A stretch of 64,000 nt of DNA from Dyadobacter sp. 3J3 (GCF_009801115.1 NZ_VTOL01000005.1:106206-170205), one strand, 5' to 3'; numbered from the stretch's first letter, positions 26,435 through 39,136 are shown. Notes: generated from the letters alone by a model not told the origin. Numbers and translations are program-made.

Positions 26435-29400
26435 TTGGCTACAATTAAAGCAACTCCCAGAAAAAATTTCTCCAGGATTAATCAGATTATTGATTATCCG
26501 GATCTGTTGGGAATCCAGGTACAGTCATTCCGGGATTTCTTCAGTCTTGATACATCAGTAGAAGATCGTTCTGACGAAGGATTGTACAAAGTTTTCGCTG
26601 AGAACTTTCCTATTGCAGATTCACGCGACAACTTCGTGCTTGAGTTTATTGATTACTTATTAGAGCCGCCAAAGTATTCTGTCGATGAATCTATCGATCG
26701 TGGATTGACTTATGCAGTGCCACTAAAAGCAAAATTACGTTTGATATGTAATGATGCTGATCATGAAGAATTTGAAACCATTGAGCAAGAGGTATTTTTA
26801 GGAAATATCCCTTATATGACGGATCGCGGTTCGTTTGTAATCAATGGTGCTGAACGTGTTATTGTTTCTCAGTTACACCGTTCGCCGGGTGTGTTCTTCT
26901 CCATGAGCAAGCACACAAACGGTTCTAAATTATATTCTGCACGTATTATTCCGTTCAAGGGTTCATGGATTGAATTCTCTACTGACGTGAATAATGTCAT
27001 GTATGCATATATTGACCGTAAGAAGAAATTTCCGGTTACTACGCTTTTAAGAGCCATCGGTTTTGGTTCTGATAAGGATATCCTTGATCTCTTCGGACTT
27101 TCTGAAGAAATCGGAGCGACTCCAACAAACTTGAAAAAAGCTGTTGGACGTCGTTTGGCTGCAAGGGTACTTCGTACCTGGACGGAAGATTTCGTGGATG
27201 AAGATACCGGTGAGGTAGTTTCTATCCAACGTAACGAAGTATTATTAGAGCGTGATTCAACAATCACGCCTGAGGATATTGAAGTAATCGTGGAATCTGG
27301 TCAGAAGTCAGTGATCCTTCACAAAGAAGACATGAATGTTGCGGATTATAATATCATTTATAATACGCTGCAAAAAGATAGCTCAAACTCCGATAAGGAG
27401 GCTGTTGAGCAAATTTACCGCCAGCTTCGTAACGCAGAAGCACCGGATGAACAAACGGCAAGAGATGTAATCCAAAGCTTGTTCTTCAGTGATAAACGTT
27501 ATGACCTTGGTGATGTTGGTCGTTACCGTATCAACAAAAAATTAGGTTCTGACACAAGTCTTGACGTTCGCGTTCTGACAACTGGTGATATCGTTTCGAT
27601 CGTTAAGTATCTGATCGGTCTTATCAATGCGAAAGCAGTTGTCGATGATATTGACCACTTGTCAAACCGTCGTGTTCGTACTGTTGGTGAACAACTTTAT
27701 GCGCAGTTCGGTGTAGGTTTGGCTCGTATGGCTCGTACCATTAAAGAACGTATGAACGTACGTGATAACGAAGATTTCAAGCCTGTTGATTTGATCAACG
27801 CGCGTACGCTTTCTTCTGTTATCAACTCCTTCTTCGGTACCAACCAGTTGTCACAGTTTATGGATCAAACAAATCCATTGGCTGAGATTACCCACAAAAG
27901 ACGTATGTCTGCGCTTGGGCCTGGTGGTCTTTCTCGTGAAAGAGCAGGTTTTGAGGTTCGTGACGTTCACTACACGCACTACGGTCGTCTGTGTACAATC
28001 GAAACTCCTGAAGGTCCTAACATTGGTTTGATTTCATCACTTTGCGTTTTTGCCAAAGTTAACGGAATGGGTTTCATCGAAACTCCTTACCGTGTAATTG
28101 ATAGCGGCGGAAAGCTGACGAACGAACTTATTTACATGACTGCGGAAGAAGAAGATTCCAAATATATCGCTCAGGCCAACGCCTCGGTTGATGCAGAAGG
28201 AAACTTTACCGTAGATAAGATCAAGACGCGTTTTGAAGGTGACTTTCCAATGGTTGATCCTTCTCAGGCATCTTATATGGACGTTGCAGCAAACCAGATT
28301 GTATCGGTTGCGGCTTCTCTTATTCCTTTCCTTGAACACGATGATGCCAACCGTGCCTTGATGGGATCAAACATGCAGCGCCAAGGTGTTCCATTGTTGC
28401 GCCCACAAGCGCCAATCGTTGGAACTGGCCTTGAAAAGCGTGTTGCGATGGATTCACGTGCATTGGTAGTAGCTGAAGGTGACGGTGTGATTGAATATGT
28501 GGATGCAACGAAAATTGTTGTTCGCTACGAAAGAACGCCGGAAGAACAACTTGTTAGCTTTATTGAAGACAGCGTTTCTTACGACCTTGTTAAATTCCGT
28601 CGTACCAACCAGGACACTTGCTTAAACTTACAACCGATGGTTCTTAAAGGCCAGAAAGTTTCAAAAGGAGAAGCATTATGTCAGGGATATGGTACAGAAG
28701 GTGGAGAACTTGCATTGGGTCGTAACCTTTTGGTAGCGTTCATGCCTTGGCAGGGATATAACTTTGAGGATGCGATTGTAATCTCTGAGAAAGTGGTTCG
28801 TGACGATATCTTTACCTCTATTCACATTGAAGAATTTGAATTGGAAGTTCGTGATACGAAACGTGGAGAAGAAGAACTTACTGCTGAGATTCCTAACGTA
28901 AGCGAGGAAACTGTTAAAAACCTTGATGAAAACGGTATCGTACAAGTTGGTACGGAAGTAAAAGAAGGAGATATTTTAATTGGTAAGATCACTCCAAAAG
29001 GTGAATCAGATCCAACTCCGGAAGAAAAACTTCTTCGTGCAATCTTTGGTGACAAAGCCGGTGATGTGAAGGATGCTTCGAAAAAAGCACCACCATCGAT
29101 GAAAGGTGTTGTTATTGATACTAAACTTTTCTCTCGTCCAACGAAAGAAGAGCGTGCGAAACACAAGGACGAGTTGAAATTGCTTATGAAGAAATATGGC
29201 CGTGACTTGACAGCACTTCGCGGGCGTATTATTGAAAAGCTTGTTGCTTTGGTTGATGGAAAAACCAGCCAGGGTGTTAAACATAAATTTGGTGATGAGC
29301 TGATCAGCAAAGGAATGAAGTTTAACGTGAGAAATATCTCTGAGAACTTGTTCCCTGCAAACAATCCATACCGTGATGAAAGCCAGTATGCAGTGGTTGA

Positions 29401-30298
29401 GGAAGTAAACTTGATCGGTGACGTACTTACAGATTCTTGGACTGAGGATACTCATACAAATCGTCAGGTTTCTCTTGCATTGAAGAATTTCCTTAACGCT
29501 CGCAGCGAGTTAATGGGCCGTTTCAAACGTGACCGTTTCGCTCTTGAAGTTGGAGATGAACTACCGGCGGGTATCGTGAAACTTGCGAAAGTATATATCG
29601 CTAAGAAACGTAAATTGAAAGTTGGAGATAAAATGGCGGGTCGTCACGGTAACAAAGGGGTTGTTGCCCGTATTGTACGTGATGAAGACATGCCATTCCT
29701 TGAAGACGGAACACCAATGAACATCGTGCTTAACCCACTTGGGGTACCTTCACGTATGAACATCGGTCAGATTTACGAAACCATTCTTGCATGGGCAGGT
29801 TTGAAACTTGGTCGCCGTTATGCTACTCCGATTTTCGATGGAGCTACGGAAGCTGAAGTTGCTGCTGAATTGAAAGAAGCAGGTTTGCCGGATTGGGGAC
29901 GTACTTATCTTTACAATGGATTGAGCGGTGAACGTTTTGATCAGCCGATTACAGTTGGACTTATGTACATGATGAAACTGGGTCACTTGGTTGATGATAA
30001 AATGCACGCGCGTTCGATTGGGCCATACTCTCTTATTACACAACAGCCGTTGGGTGGTAAAGCACAGTTTGGAGGTCAGCGTTTTGGAGAAATGGAAGTG
30101 TGGGCACTTGAAGCATTTGGTGCATCTCACATTCTTCAGGAAATCCTTACCGTGAAATCGGATGATGTAGTTGGTCGTGCCAAAGCATACGAAGCTATCG
30201 TGAAAGGTGAAAACCTTCCGAAACCAAATATTCCGGAGTCATTCAATGTACTTGTTCACGAACTTCGTGGATTGGCATTGGAAATTACGCTGGACTAA
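26435..30298 (+). CDS. rpoB: DNA-directed RNA polymerase subunit beta
   Basis: A 1287-residue beta subunit. The rifampicin-binding cluster is of normal type ([34 protein letters not shown]), as are [10 protein letters not shown], the KKGRHGNKG-like [15 protein letters not shown] and the C-terminal [15 protein letters not shown]. The only start consistent with the conserved N-terminus ([16 protein letters not shown]) is TTG at 26435: there is no ATG or GTG between it and the in-frame TAA at 26414. rpoC follows after 93 bp. Confidence 0.96.
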   Translation: MATIKATPRKNFSRINQIIDYPDLLGIQVQSFRDFFSLDTSVEDRSDEGLYKVFAENFPIADSRDNFVLEFIDYLLEPPKYSVDESIDRGLTYAVPLKAKLRLICNDADHEEFETIEQEVFLGNIPYMTDRGSFVINGAERVIVSQLHRSPGVFFSMSKHTNGSKLYSARIIPFKGSWIEFSTDVNNVMYAYIDRKKKFPVTTLLRAIGFGSDKDILDLFGLSEEIGATPTNLKKAVGRRLAARVLRTWTEDFVDEDTGEVVSIQRNEVLLERDSTITPEDIEVIVESGQKSVILHKEDMNVADYNIIYNTLQKDSSNSDKEAVEQIYRQLRNAEAPDEQTARDVIQSLFFSDKRYDLGDVGRYRINKKLGSDTSLDVRVLTTGDIVSIVKYLIGLINAKAVVDDIDHLSNRRVRTVGEQLYAQFGVGLARMARTIKERMNVRDNEDFKPVDLINARTLSSVINSFFGTNQLSQFMDQTNPLAEITHKRRMSALGPGGLSRERAGFEVRDVHYTHYGRLCTIETPEGPNIGLISSLCVFAKVNGMGFIETPYRVIDSGGKLTNELIYMTAEEEDSKYIAQANASVDAEGNFTVDKIKTRFEGDFPMVDPSQASYMDVAANQIVSVAASLIPFLEHDDANRALMGSNMQRQGVPLLRPQAPIVGTGLEKRVAMDSRALVVAEGDGVIEYVDATKIVVRYERTPEEQLVSFIEDSVSYDLVKFRRTNQDTCLNLQPMVLKGQKVSKGEALCQGYGTEGGELALGRNLLVAFMPWQGYNFEDAIVISEKVVRDDIFTSIHIEEFELEVRDTKRGEEELTAEIPNVSEETVKNLDENGIVQVGTEVKEGDILIGKITPKGESDPTPEEKLLRAIFGDKAGDVKDASKKAPPSMKGVVIDTKLFSRPTKEERAKHKDELKLLMKKYGRDLTALRGRIIEKLVALVDGKTSQGVKHKFGDELISKGMKFNVRNISENLFPANNPYRDESQYAVVEEVNLIGDVLTDSWTEDTHTNRQVSLALKNFLNARSELMGRFKRDRFALEVGDELPAGIVKLAKVYIAKKRKLKVGDKMAGRHGNKGVVARIVRDEDMPFLEDGTPMNIVLNPLGVPSRMNIGQIYETILAWAGLKLGRRYATPIFDGATEAEVAAELKEAGLPDWGRTYLYNGLSGERFDQPITVGLMYMMKLGHLVDDKMHARSIGPYSLITQQPLGGKAQFGGQRFGEMEVWALEAFGASHILQEILTVKSDDVVGRAKAYEAIVKGENLPKPNIPESFNVLVHELRGLALEITLD

Positions 30299-30391
30299 TT
30301 TTTAGTCGTAAGTAGAGCGGCAGAAATGCTGCTCTGCTTAGAAATGCAATACAAATTGAGTTTCGACTAACAGACAAACGACTCTTTAATT

Positions 30392-33300
30392 ATGTCTTTC
30401 AAAAAGAACAAAAAACTAAATAGTGATTTTTCCAGAATGACAATCAGTCTGGCATCACCTGAATCGATACTGGAAAGTTCATTCGGTGAAGTAACCCAGC
30501 CTGAAACTATCAACTACCGGACTTATAAGCCGGAAATGGGTGGTTTGTTCTGTGAGCGTATTTTTGGTCCTGTGAAGGACTGGGAATGTCATTGTGGAAA
30601 ATACAAACGTATCCGTTATAAAGGTATCATCTGCGACCGTTGCGGTGTGGAAGTTACTGAGAAAAAGGTACGTCGTGAGCGTATGGGACACATTGAACTT
30701 GTGGTTCCTGTTGCACACATCTGGTACTTCCGTAGCTTACCGAACAAAATCGGTTATTTGCTGGGATTGTCTACCAAAAAACTGGATCAAATCATTTACT
30801 ACGAGCGATATGCCGTAGTACAAGCTGGTGTTAAAGAAGAAGATGGTATTAGCTATCTTGACTTCCTTACAGAAGACGAATATCTTGACATCATCGACAA
30901 ACTTCCTCGTGAAAACCAATTGCTTCCGGATACGGATCCAAATAAGTTTATCGCGAAGATGGGTGCTGATGCGCTTGAAATGCTTTTGAACCGTATCAAA
31001 CTGGATGAGCTTTCATACGAACTTCGTCACCAGGCTGCAACAGATACTTCTCAGCAACGTAAAGCGGAAGCGCTTAAACGTCTGAAAGTTGTTGAAGCTT
31101 TCCGTGATGCAAACACACGTGTTGAAAACCGCCCGGAATGGATGGTGATCAAAATGGTTCCGGTAATTCCACCAGAACTTCGTCCGCTTGTACCTCTTGA
31201 CGGTGGTCGTTTTGCGACTTCTGACTTAAATGACTTGTATCGTCGCGTTATCATTCGTAACAACCGTTTGAAACGTCTGATCGAGATCAAAGCTCCTGAG
31301 GTGATCTTGCGTAACGAAAAACGTATGTTGCAGGAAGCGGTTGATTCGCTTTTTGACAATAGCCGTAAAGTGAACGCAGTACGTTCTGAAGGGAACCGTG
31401 CTTTGAAATCACTTTCTGATATGCTTAAAGGTAAGCAAGGACGTTTCCGTCAAAACTTACTTGGTAAGCGTGTCGATTATTCTGGTCGTTCTGTAATTGT
31501 TGTAGGACCGGAATTGAAATTGCACGAGTGCGGTTTGCCAAAAGATATGGCGGCTGAGCTATTCAAGCCGTTTATTATCCGTAAGCTTATCGAGCGTGGA
31601 ATTGTTAAAACTGTAAAATCAGCTAAGAAAATCGTAGATCGTAAAGATCCTGTGATTTGGGATATTTTGGAAAACGTTTTGAAAGGACACCCTGTTCTTC
31701 TAAACCGTGCTCCAACGCTTCACCGTTTAGGTATTCAGGCGTTCCAACCAAAGTTGATCGAAGGAAAAGCAATCCAGTTGCACCCATTAGTGTGTACTGC
31801 ATTCAACGCTGACTTTGACGGTGACCAGATGGCCGTTCACGTGCCATTGGGTCAGGAAGCCGTTTTGGAAGCTTCGATGTTGATGCTTTCTTCGCATAAC
31901 ATTCTTAACCCTGCGAATGGTGCACCGATTACGGTACCATCACAAGACATGGTTTTGGGTCTGTATTATGTAACAAAAGGTCGTGTTAGCACTCCTGAGT
32001 ATCCGATCATCGGAGAGGGAATGATTCTTTACGGTCCTGATGAAGTAATCATCGCGATCAATGAAGGCAAACTTTCGAAACATGCGAATATCAAATGCCG
32101 TCTTCGTGTTCGTAATGACGACGGAACATTTGAAATAAAATTAGTCGACACCGTTGCAGGCCGTATCTTGTTCAATCAGGCGGTTCCAGCTGAGGTAGGT
32201 TATATCAATGAATTGCTTACCAAGAAAAAATTGCAGCAAATCATTGGTCTGGTATTCAAACTTGCAGGTGTTGCACGTACAGCGCAATTCCTGGATGAGA
32301 TCAAAGAACTCGGTTTCCAAATGGCCTTTAAAGGTGGTTTGTCAATGGGGCTTAATGATGTAATGGTACCAGACGAAAAAGTAAAACTTATTGAGCAGGC
32401 GAAAATAGACGTTGAAAACGTTTGGAGTAACTACTTGATGGGTCTTATCACTGAAAACGAACGTTACAATCAGGTTATCGACATCTGGACACGTGTTAAC
32501 TCACGTATCACAGAAACGTTGATGAAACAATTGGAAACAGATCAGGGTGGATTCAACTCCATCTATATGATGATGCACTCCGGTGCGCGTGGTTCTCGTG
32601 AACAAATTCGTCAGCTTGGTGGAATGAGGGGTCTTATGGCTAAACCTCAGAAAAACATGGCTGGTGGAGCAGGTGAAATTATTGAAAACCCGATTCTTTC
32701 TAACTTTAAAGAAGGTCTTGACGTTTTGGAATACTTTATCTCAACACACGGTGCACGTAAAGGTCTTGCGGATACAGCCTTGAAAACAGCGGATGCAGGT
32801 TACCTGACCCGTCGTTTACATGACGTGGCACAAGATGTTGTTGTTGTTGAAAATGACTGCGGTTCTCTTCGTGGTATTGCAATCTCTGCTTTGAAAGACA
32901 ACGAAGATATCGTTGAACCACTTTCTGAGCGTATTTTGGGTCGTGTGAGTGTTCATGATGTATTTGATCCTTTATCGGGTGAAATTATCCTGACTTCCGG
33001 ACAGGAAATTACAGAAGAGATCGCTTCTTACATCGATGAAACAAGTATCGAAACAGTTGAAATTCGCTCAGTACTTACTTGCGAAACACGTAATGGTGTT
33101 TGTGCTAAATGTTACGGACGTTCTCTTGCTTCGGCTTATATGGTAAACATTGGTGAAGCTGTGGGTGTAATTGCATCGCAGTCAATCGGTGAGCCAGGTA
33201 CGCAGCTTACTCTTCGTACATTCCACGTGGGTGGTACGGCATCCAACATTTCTGTTGATGCCAACATCAAAGCGAAGTTTGACGGAACAATCCAGTTTGA

Positions 33301-34714
33301 AGAATTACGTCTGGTTGACTCAGTAAATAATGATGGTGATGCGATCACAGTTGTTATGGGTCGTTCAGGTGAGGTGAAAATCGTTAATCTTGAAACAGGT
33401 CAGTTATTGATCTCAAACAACGTTCCTTACGGTGCTCAGCTTCTTGTGAAAGATGGCGAAAAAGTTACCAAAGGACAGGAACTTTGTACCTGGGATCCAT
33501 ATCACGCAGTTATCCTTTCTGAATTCACTGGTGTTGTTTCTTTCGACGCTATTGAAGAAGGAATTACATACCGTGAAGAATTTGATGAGCAAACAGGTTT
33601 CCAGGAATCAGTTATTATTGAAACACGTGATAAAACCAAAAACCCTGCATTGGTGGTAAAAGGTAAGAGCACGTTGTTGAAAGACATCTCTGAAAAAGGA
33701 TATAACTTACCCGTTGGAGCTCGTTTGGTTGTGAAGAATGGTTCGCCGATTAAAGCGGGTCAGCCTTTGGCAAAAATCCCTCGTGTAGTTGGAAAAACCC
33801 GCGATATTACGGGAGGTTTGCCACGTGTAACGGAATTATTCGAAGCACGTAACCCATCGAACCCTGCAACGGTATCTGAAATTGACGGTGTTGTATCATA
33901 CGGAGGTGTTAAACGTGGTAACCGCGAGATTCATATCGAATCAAGAGATGGTACGCAACGCCGTTACATGGTTGCTCTTTCGAAACACATTCTTGTACAG
34001 GATGGTGACTTCGTTAAAGCAGGTGATCCGTTATCGGATGGAGCGATCACACCAGCCGATATCTTGTCTATCAAAGGACCAACAGCAGTTCAGGAATATC
34101 TTGTGAATGAAATTCAGGAGGTATATCGTCTGCAAGGTGTGAAGATCAATGATAAGCATATCGAGTGTATCGTACGCCAGATGATGCAGAAAGTAGAAAT
34201 ACTTGATGCTGGTGATACTAACTTCCTGGAAATGCAAGCGGTTGATCGCGTTGTATTCCGTGAAGAAAATGATAAAATACTTGACATGAAAGTGGTTGAA
34301 GAAGCTGGTAGCTCCGAAACACTGAAACCAGGTATGATCATTTCAGTACGTCGTTTACGTGATGAAAATTCAAGCTTGAAACGTCGTGACCTTAAATTGG
34401 TTACTGCGCGTGATGCACAGGCTGCTGTGGCGAAACCTACTTTGATGGGTATCACACAAGCTTCCTTAGGTACTGAAAGTTTTGTTTCTGCGGCTTCGTT
34501 CCAGGAAACAACCAAAGTACTTTCAGAAGCAGCGGTACGTGGAAAACGCGACGAATTGAAAGGCTTGAAAGAAAACGTAATCGTGGGCCACTTAATCCCG
34601 GCAGGTACAGGTATGCGTAAGTATGTTGATATCATCGTTGGTTCGAAAGAAGAATACGATGCATTAGCAGAATCCCGTGAAAAACAATCCCGTAAGAAAC
34701 GTGAATTAGTTTAG
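30392..34714 (+). CDS. rpoC: DNA-directed RNA polymerase subunit beta'
   Basis: A 1440-residue beta' subunit. The catalytic Mg-binding motif [12 protein letters not shown] is present, with the N-terminal zinc ribbon (CHCGKYKR...CDRCGVEV), the bridge/trigger regions ([17 protein letters not shown]) and the second zinc site ([13 protein letters not shown]). Transcribed with rpoB. A strong terminator follows 20 bp after the stop. Confidence 0.97.
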   Translation: MSFKKNKKLNSDFSRMTISLASPESILESSFGEVTQPETINYRTYKPEMGGLFCERIFGPVKDWECHCGKYKRIRYKGIICDRCGVEVTEKKVRRERMGHIELVVPVAHIWYFRSLPNKIGYLLGLSTKKLDQIIYYERYAVVQAGVKEEDGISYLDFLTEDEYLDIIDKLPRENQLLPDTDPNKFIAKMGADALEMLLNRIKLDELSYELRHQAATDTSQQRKAEALKRLKVVEAFRDANTRVENRPEWMVIKMVPVIPPELRPLVPLDGGRFATSDLNDLYRRVIIRNNRLKRLIEIKAPEVILRNEKRMLQEAVDSLFDNSRKVNAVRSEGNRALKSLSDMLKGKQGRFRQNLLGKRVDYSGRSVIVVGPELKLHECGLPKDMAAELFKPFIIRKLIERGIVKTVKSAKKIVDRKDPVIWDILENVLKGHPVLLNRAPTLHRLGIQAFQPKLIEGKAIQLHPLVCTAFNADFDGDQMAVHVPLGQEAVLEASMLMLSSHNILNPANGAPITVPSQDMVLGLYYVTKGRVSTPEYPIIGEGMILYGPDEVIIAINEGKLSKHANIKCRLRVRNDDGTFEIKLVDTVAGRILFNQAVPAEVGYINELLTKKKLQQIIGLVFKLAGVARTAQFLDEIKELGFQMAFKGGLSMGLNDVMVPDEKVKLIEQAKIDVENVWSNYLMGLITENERYNQVIDIWTRVNSRITETLMKQLETDQGGFNSIYMMMHSGARGSREQIRQLGGMRGLMAKPQKNMAGGAGEIIENPILSNFKEGLDVLEYFISTHGARKGLADTALKTADAGYLTRRLHDVAQDVVVVENDCGSLRGIAISALKDNEDIVEPLSERILGRVSVHDVFDPLSGEIILTSGQEITEEIASYIDETSIETVEIRSVLTCETRNGVCAKCYGRSLASAYMVNIGEAVGVIASQSIGEPGTQLTLRTFHVGGTASNISVDANIKAKFDGTIQFEELRLVDSVNNDGDAITVVMGRSGEVKIVNLETGQLLISNNVPYGAQLLVKDGEKVTKGQELCTWDPYHAVILSEFTGVVSFDAIEEGITYREEFDEQTGFQESVIIETRDKTKNPALVVKGKSTLLKDISEKGYNLPVGARLVVKNGSPIKAGQPLAKIPRVVGKTRDITGGLPRVTELFEARNPSNPATVSEIDGVVSYGGVKRGNREIHIESRDGTQRRYMVALSKHILVQDGDFVKAGDPLSDGAITPADILSIKGPTAVQEYLVNEIQEVYRLQGVKINDKHIECIVRQMMQKVEILDAGDTNFLEMQAVDRVVFREENDKILDMKVVEEAGSSETLKPGMIISVRRLRDENSSLKRRDLKLVTARDAQAAVAKPTLMGITQASLGTESFVSAASFQETTKVLSEAAVRGKRDELKGLKENVIVGHLIPAGTGMRKYVDIIVGSKEEYDALAESREKQSRKKRELV

Positions 34715-34733
34715 TCGGAATTCAGGTAATATA

Positions 34734-34776
34734 AAAGAGTCGGTTCTGCGTAAGTGGAACCGACTCTTTGTTTTTA
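34734..34776 (+). terminator. Terminator of the rpoBC operon
   Basis: A perfect 13-bp stem (AAAGAGTCGGTTC / GAACCGACTCTTT) with a 10-nt loop, followed by GTTTTT. Confidence 0.92.
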
Positions 34777-34868
34777 GATACTGTATAATTTTAGTAATTT
34801 TCAGTTTCTAAGGAAATTCAATAACCTATTGATATTTCCTGCACTCAATAACTACCGAAATCTTAACG

Positions 34869-35198
34869 ATGGAAGACAACAATAAAGAAAACGAACAGCA
34901 AATTAATGTGGAACTTTCGGAAGAAATGGCCGAGGGTGTTTACTCCAATCTTGCTATGATCGCTCATTCCAACAGCGAATTTATATTAGATTTTATTCGT
35001 CTGATGCCCGGCGTTCCCCGTGCCAAGGTGAAAGCACGTATCATCATCACACCAGAACATGCGAAACGTTTGGTTGCCGCGTTGCAGGATAATATTGAAA
35101 AGTATGAAGATCAGTATGGTCTGATTCAAAGCAACCATGACACCGATCCTTCTTTTAACTTTCCGATTAGTTTCGGAGGGCCGGGGGGAGAGGCTTGA
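34869..35198 (+). CDS. DUF3467 family protein
   Basis: A 109-residue acidic protein. The core VELSEEMAEGVYSNLAMIAHSNSEFILDFIRLMPG and RIIITPEHAKRLVAALQDNIEKYE are typical of DUF3467, a small beta-rich family of unknown function that in Bacteroidota often follows rpoC. It has its own terminator and a ~150 bp upstream region. No function is assigned. Confidence 0.88.
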   Translation: MEDNNKENEQQINVELSEEMAEGVYSNLAMIAHSNSEFILDFIRLMPGVPRAKVKARIIITPEHAKRLVAALQDNIEKYEDQYGLIQSNHDTDPSFNFPISFGGPGGEA

Positions 35199-35216
35199 TC
35201 AGTATTTATTGCCAGG

Positions 35217-35257
35217 AAAATCCTGCTGCATCCATGCGATTGCATCAGGATTTTTTG
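35217..35257 (+). terminator. Terminator after the DUF3467 gene
   Basis: Arms AAAATCCTG(C)TGCA and TGCA(T)CAGGATTTT, each with one mismatch opposite, enclose a loop of about ten bases and run into TTTTTT. Confidence 0.8.
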
Positions 35258-35374
35258 TTATAAGCCCACTTAAAATTACTTCCCCATTTATTGTATAATT
35301 TTAAATATCTAAAGAAAGAAGAAAGGGTTTTAACGATTTTGCGGATATTGCAGTCAAATTGTAAAACACCTTTT

Positions 35375-36457
35375 ATGAATACGCGTAGCACACATTTTCT
35401 TCTTGTAATATTTATAAGCTTGTTTGTTTTTTCTTGTAAACAGGAAAAAAAAACAGAAACAGAAATTGCGCAGAAAATACCTGTCGCTGTGACGGCTAAA
35501 AGCAGATTTAAAATCGGCGATTCCATTGCCATCGGTTTTACACAGCCCGTTATGCAATTTGAGGTAAAATGGAACGATGTAGTTATCCAGGGAGTGAAAC
35601 AGATATCTGATTCTATTTTTGTAAAAGCGGAATCCGAAAAAGCGGGCTGGAGAAAAATTATTGTTACCGGAACTACTAAAACAAAGGAAGTTTTTGCTGA
35701 TACCTTATCCGTAGAATTAGTATCAGATATTACGCCAAAAGAAATGGCTTTTACCGTTTTATCTTCTTACCCGCACCAGAAAACAAGTTTTACAGAAGGC
35801 CTTGAATTTTATAAAGGGGAATTATATGAAAGTACCGGAGAAAATGGAAAATCCCTTTTATTGAAAATTGATTTAAAAACAGGTGCTACCTTAAAATCTA
35901 TTCCGCTTGCAGATCAGTATTTTGGCGAAGGCTTAACGATTGTTAATGATAAAATTTACCAATTAACCTGGACAACCGGCGTTGGTTTTCGTTATAACAT
36001 GGACTTTACGCTGGATAAAACTTTCACATATTATACCCAGGGTTGGGGAATGACACACCATGATTCCACAATTATTATGGGTGATGGCTCCAATAAACTT
36101 TATTTCTTTAACACGGAATTTCAGAAAACCGGTGAAGTAGAAATTTACGATGACAAAGGCCCGGTTCTGAAAATCAATGAGCTGGAATATGTGGATGGCT
36201 ATGTATTTGCCAATATTTGGGAGACTGACCGTATTATTCAAATTGATCTGGCAACCGGAAAAGTGGTAGCCAATATGGATATGAAAAAAATTATCCCGGC
36301 GGAAGTTGACCAAACAGGATCGAGTGTTCTAAACGGAATTGCATTCCAACCTCTGGAAAATGCGTTTTACGTGACCGGTAAAAACTGGCCGACCTTATTT
36401 AAGATCCGGGTTTCAGGTGCCGTTCAGAAAAATAAAAAAGCACTGGCCTCAAAATAG
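35375..36457 (+). CDS. Glutaminyl-peptide cyclotransferase, lipoprotein
   Basis: Starting at the ATG at 35375 the protein is 360 residues, with a lipoprotein signal ending VFSC. An N-terminal ~100-residue beta domain (EVKWNDVVIQGVKQISDSIFVKAE region) precedes a five-bladed propeller typical of plant-type glutamine cyclotransferase (PF05096): PHQKTSFTEGLEFYKGELYESTGENG, then LTWTTGVGFRYN, GWGMTHHDSTIIMGDGSN and NELEYVDGYVFANIWETDRI. It cyclises N-terminal glutamine to pyroglutamate on exported proteins. Its 3' end overlaps the convergent endonuclease V gene by 9 bp. A TTG further upstream lacks a signal peptide and is rejected. Confidence 0.88.
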   Translation: MNTRSTHFLLVIFISLFVFSCKQEKKTETEIAQKIPVAVTAKSRFKIGDSIAIGFTQPVMQFEVKWNDVVIQGVKQISDSIFVKAESEKAGWRKIIVTGTTKTKEVFADTLSVELVSDITPKEMAFTVLSSYPHQKTSFTEGLEFYKGELYESTGENGKSLLLKIDLKTGATLKSIPLADQYFGEGLTIVNDKIYQLTWTTGVGFRYNMDFTLDKTFTYYTQGWGMTHHDSTIIMGDGSNKLYFFNTEFQKTGEVEIYDDKGPVLKINELEYVDGYVFANIWETDRIIQIDLATGKVVANMDMKKIIPAEVDQTGSSVLNGIAFQPLENAFYVTGKNWPTLFKIRVSGAVQKNKKALASK

Positions 36458-37165
36458 TGTTTGAGGTAGTAATTCATGATATCCTTCTTTCAGTTTTCCT
36501 GTACGAAATAAATTTACAAACTCATGCGCCCGGCGTGTGGGCTCGGGTAAACGATAATTTCCAGCGCAACGGATAGCGATATCCAGACTGTCTTTTAAAC
36601 TCATTCTATTTCCGGGGGAAATGAAAACAGGATTTGTTTTCAATTTTGATCTTAATGCGTATCCAATCATTTCTTCTTTATTCATAATAGGAGAAAAATC
36701 GCCCTTTTGAATTCCTGGCTCCTGCCATTTCCCAAACAAAATATTTTTTGCGCAACCCAAAGTAGCCATACCCGTCAATGCACCAAAATGTGTTGCAATG
36801 CCCATGCTTCTTGGATGCGCTATGCCATGTCCATCAAGCATCAATACATCGGGTTTTAACGGAATTTGCTCCAATGCCTGAACCAACGCCGGGACTTCCC
36901 TGAACGCTAGAAAACCGGGGACATAAGGGAAACGCGTCCGGCTTTCAATCAGCGAGTAACCGATTGGCTGAAGATCAGCATAACGAAGTATTACGATACC
37001 GGCAAAAATAATTTCGCTGAATCTGTTTAAAGAAATATCGGCTCCGGCAATGGTTTGAATGGGTACATTTAACGGTACGAGATTTATTTTATCACGTAAT
37101 TCAGATTGAATAGCCTTGGCTTCTGCCAGGTTTAGCTCGTCATATTTCAAAATATTTTCATTCAT
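36449..37165 (-). CDS. nfi: Endonuclease V (deoxyinosine 3' endonuclease)
   Basis: A 238-residue endonuclease V. The catalytic aspartate lies in AGADISLN, the wedge tyrosine and glutamate in SRTRFPYVPGFLAFRE, and the second metal aspartate in LMLDGHGIAHPRSMGIATHFG. It nicks DNA near deaminated adenine (inosine) for repair. It is convergent with the cyclotransferase gene (9-bp overlap) and diverges from the GH43 gene. Confidence 0.95.
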   Translation of the reverse strand: MNENILKYDELNLAEAKAIQSELRDKINLVPLNVPIQTIAGADISLNRFSEIIFAGIVILRYADLQPIGYSLIESRTRFPYVPGFLAFREVPALVQALEQIPLKPDVLMLDGHGIAHPRSMGIATHFGALTGMATLGCAKNILFGKWQEPGIQKGDFSPIMNKEEMIGYALRSKLKTNPVFISPGNRMSLKDSLDIAIRCAGNYRLPEPTRRAHEFVNLFRTGKLKEGYHELLPQTLF

Positions 37166-37372
37166 AGATTGTAGTATGCTCAGTCTATTTACGATTTATT
37201 AACTAATTCTTCAAGGCAGACTTCTTACCTTGATTCGTTTTGTAATTTTATAACAAATCCCATTCCAACTTACGTGGGAAAAGCGTTATGTGTCGATAGC
37301 AGCTATCGGCACAAAATTGGTTTCTTACAAATAATTCTCTTTATTCGCCTGATTTATGTAACCAAAGAAAAA

Positions 37373-38938
37373 ATGAAATTGCTTCTCCGTCTGATTTCCC
37401 TTTGCCTGATTTTTAATGGTGCTGTTTTTGCTCAAAAAATAAATCTTAAACCAGTAAATACATATCGAAACCCGGTTATTGCCGGAGATTTTGCTGATCC
37501 TTCTGTTATTCGGGTGGGAGATATGTATTATGCAGCCGGAACTTCTTCGGAATGGGGACCTGCTTACCCGATTTATACGTCAAAAAATCTTGTTGACTGG
37601 GAGTATCTGGGTCCTGTTTTTGCAGAATTGCCATCCTGGACAATGGGAAGCTATTGGGCACCGGAATTGTTTTATCGAAATGGCACTTTCTTCGTTTATT
37701 ACACTGCCCGCCGCAAATCTGACAAGCAATCTTTTATAGGTGTGGCCAGTACAAAAGATATTAAAAAGGGATTCACCGACCACGGTTTACTTCTCGAATG
37801 GACAAAAGAAGCTATTGACGGTTTTGTTGTGGAGGATAATGGGAAATTATTTTTTACCTGGAAAGCATATGGCCTTGATAAAGGCAGGGGTATTGAAATA
37901 CTTGGTGCAGAACTTTCTGATGATGGTTTAAAGGTAATCGGAAAAGAATTTAGTTTGATAAAAGCGGATGCCGATGACTGGGAAGCTGGCGGAGCGGAAG
38001 GCCAGGCAATATTTAAAAAGGGAAAATACTGGTATATGCTTTATTCCGGAAACGCATGTTGTGGTGAAAATTGCAATTACCAGGTTGGTATGGCAAGAGC
38101 AGAAAAATTACAAGGCCCGTGGACAAAATTCTCTGGAAATCCGGTTCTTGTCGGTGATGAAACCTGGAAATGTCCAGGGCATGGAACAGTCGTCATAACA
38201 CCGGATAACCGTTATTTTTACTTACATCACGCTTACAACGGTGCCGATTTTACCTATACAGGGAGACAAGGCGTACTAAGTGAACTTGTTTGGGATGAAG
38301 ATTCCAAATGGCCGTCGTTCCGTTATGGCAAAACTACACCTGCACAGGCAGAATCACCCTTTGCTGCATCTATAAAAACAAATGAAGATTTAGTAATGAA
38401 TTTTGAAAATACTAAAAATGAAACTTCGTGGGTTTATGATGTAAGTTTTCCAAAGCCTGAATATAAAATTCAAAATGGCATGTTAGAGATTGAAAACAGC
38501 AATTTGACAACGACTGGCAATTTTCTTGGGTTTGTAGTGAAAAATGGTAACTATAATTTTTCAGCAGAAATAATTGCGAAAGATAGAATCCAGCAAAATA
38601 TTACGGTGTATGGTGACGCCAAAAATGCCATTGGTTACGGAATTTTGAAAGACAAACTTACCTTGTGGCAAATAAAAGACGGCGTTTACAGTATAGTCAA
38701 TACACAGGAAATTCCTGGACAGTTTGAAAGCATCAACCTGAAATTGCGAAGCCATTTTGGCAGGTTCTATGAATTCAGTTGGGAAGTAAATGGCCAGCAA
38801 TCCAATTCTCTGGCTCCTGTAAAAATAGAAGGTTCCTGGCTTCCACGCTGGGATCGTGCACTTCGTGTGGGAATTAACGTATCAGGAACTAAACCGGGAA
38901 ATAGCCAGATCCGATCGGTACAACTCAAATACAATTAG
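37373..38938 (+). CDS. Secreted glycoside hydrolase family 43 protein
   Basis: A 521-residue protein with a signal peptide (to VFAQ). The five-bladed propeller of GH43 is clear: catalytic base in GDFADPSVIRVGDMYYAAG, pKa modulator in AIDGFVVEDNG, acid in EAGGAEGQAIFKKG. A C-terminal beta-sandwich (residues ~365-520) with NGNYNFSAEIIAKD and RWDRALRVGINVSG resembles the accessory domain of arabinan/xylan-acting members. It likely acts on arabinose- or xylose-containing polysaccharides. The ATG at 37373 is preferred because it starts a signal peptide. Confidence 0.88.
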   Translation: MKLLLRLISLCLIFNGAVFAQKINLKPVNTYRNPVIAGDFADPSVIRVGDMYYAAGTSSEWGPAYPIYTSKNLVDWEYLGPVFAELPSWTMGSYWAPELFYRNGTFFVYYTARRKSDKQSFIGVASTKDIKKGFTDHGLLLEWTKEAIDGFVVEDNGKLFFTWKAYGLDKGRGIEILGAELSDDGLKVIGKEFSLIKADADDWEAGGAEGQAIFKKGKYWYMLYSGNACCGENCNYQVGMARAEKLQGPWTKFSGNPVLVGDETWKCPGHGTVVITPDNRYFYLHHAYNGADFTYTGRQGVLSELVWDEDSKWPSFRYGKTTPAQAESPFAASIKTNEDLVMNFENTKNETSWVYDVSFPKPEYKIQNGMLEIENSNLTTTGNFLGFVVKNGNYNFSAEIIAKDRIQQNITVYGDAKNAIGYGILKDKLTLWQIKDGVYSIVNTQEIPGQFESINLKLRSHFGRFYEFSWEVNGQQSNSLAPVKIEGSWLPRWDRALRVGINVSGTKPGNSQIRSVQLKYN

Positions 38939-39136
38939 CATGAATGTAATCCTATTGGCATATGCTTGTTACTTAAACATCATTTTTTTAGATTTTATCA
39001 ATTGCTGCCTTAAAATTTTCTTTGTTTAAAAATGCTTTAAATCAGGCCTATTACGTGATTTGTTGGTTGCGCTTAACCTATAAGTGATTATCTCAGAGTA
39101 TTTTTACATCTTTCAAAATATATTGCACCAAAATTC

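Noticed and set aside
28822..29364. 180-codon open frame on the minus strand inside rpoB
   Set aside because: It is a shadow of the strongly conserved rpoB coding sequence, with a serine/phenylalanine-rich composition typical of antisense frames.
34114..34635. 173-codon minus-strand frame inside rpoC
   Set aside because: Shadow of rpoC; no start context and no family resemblance.
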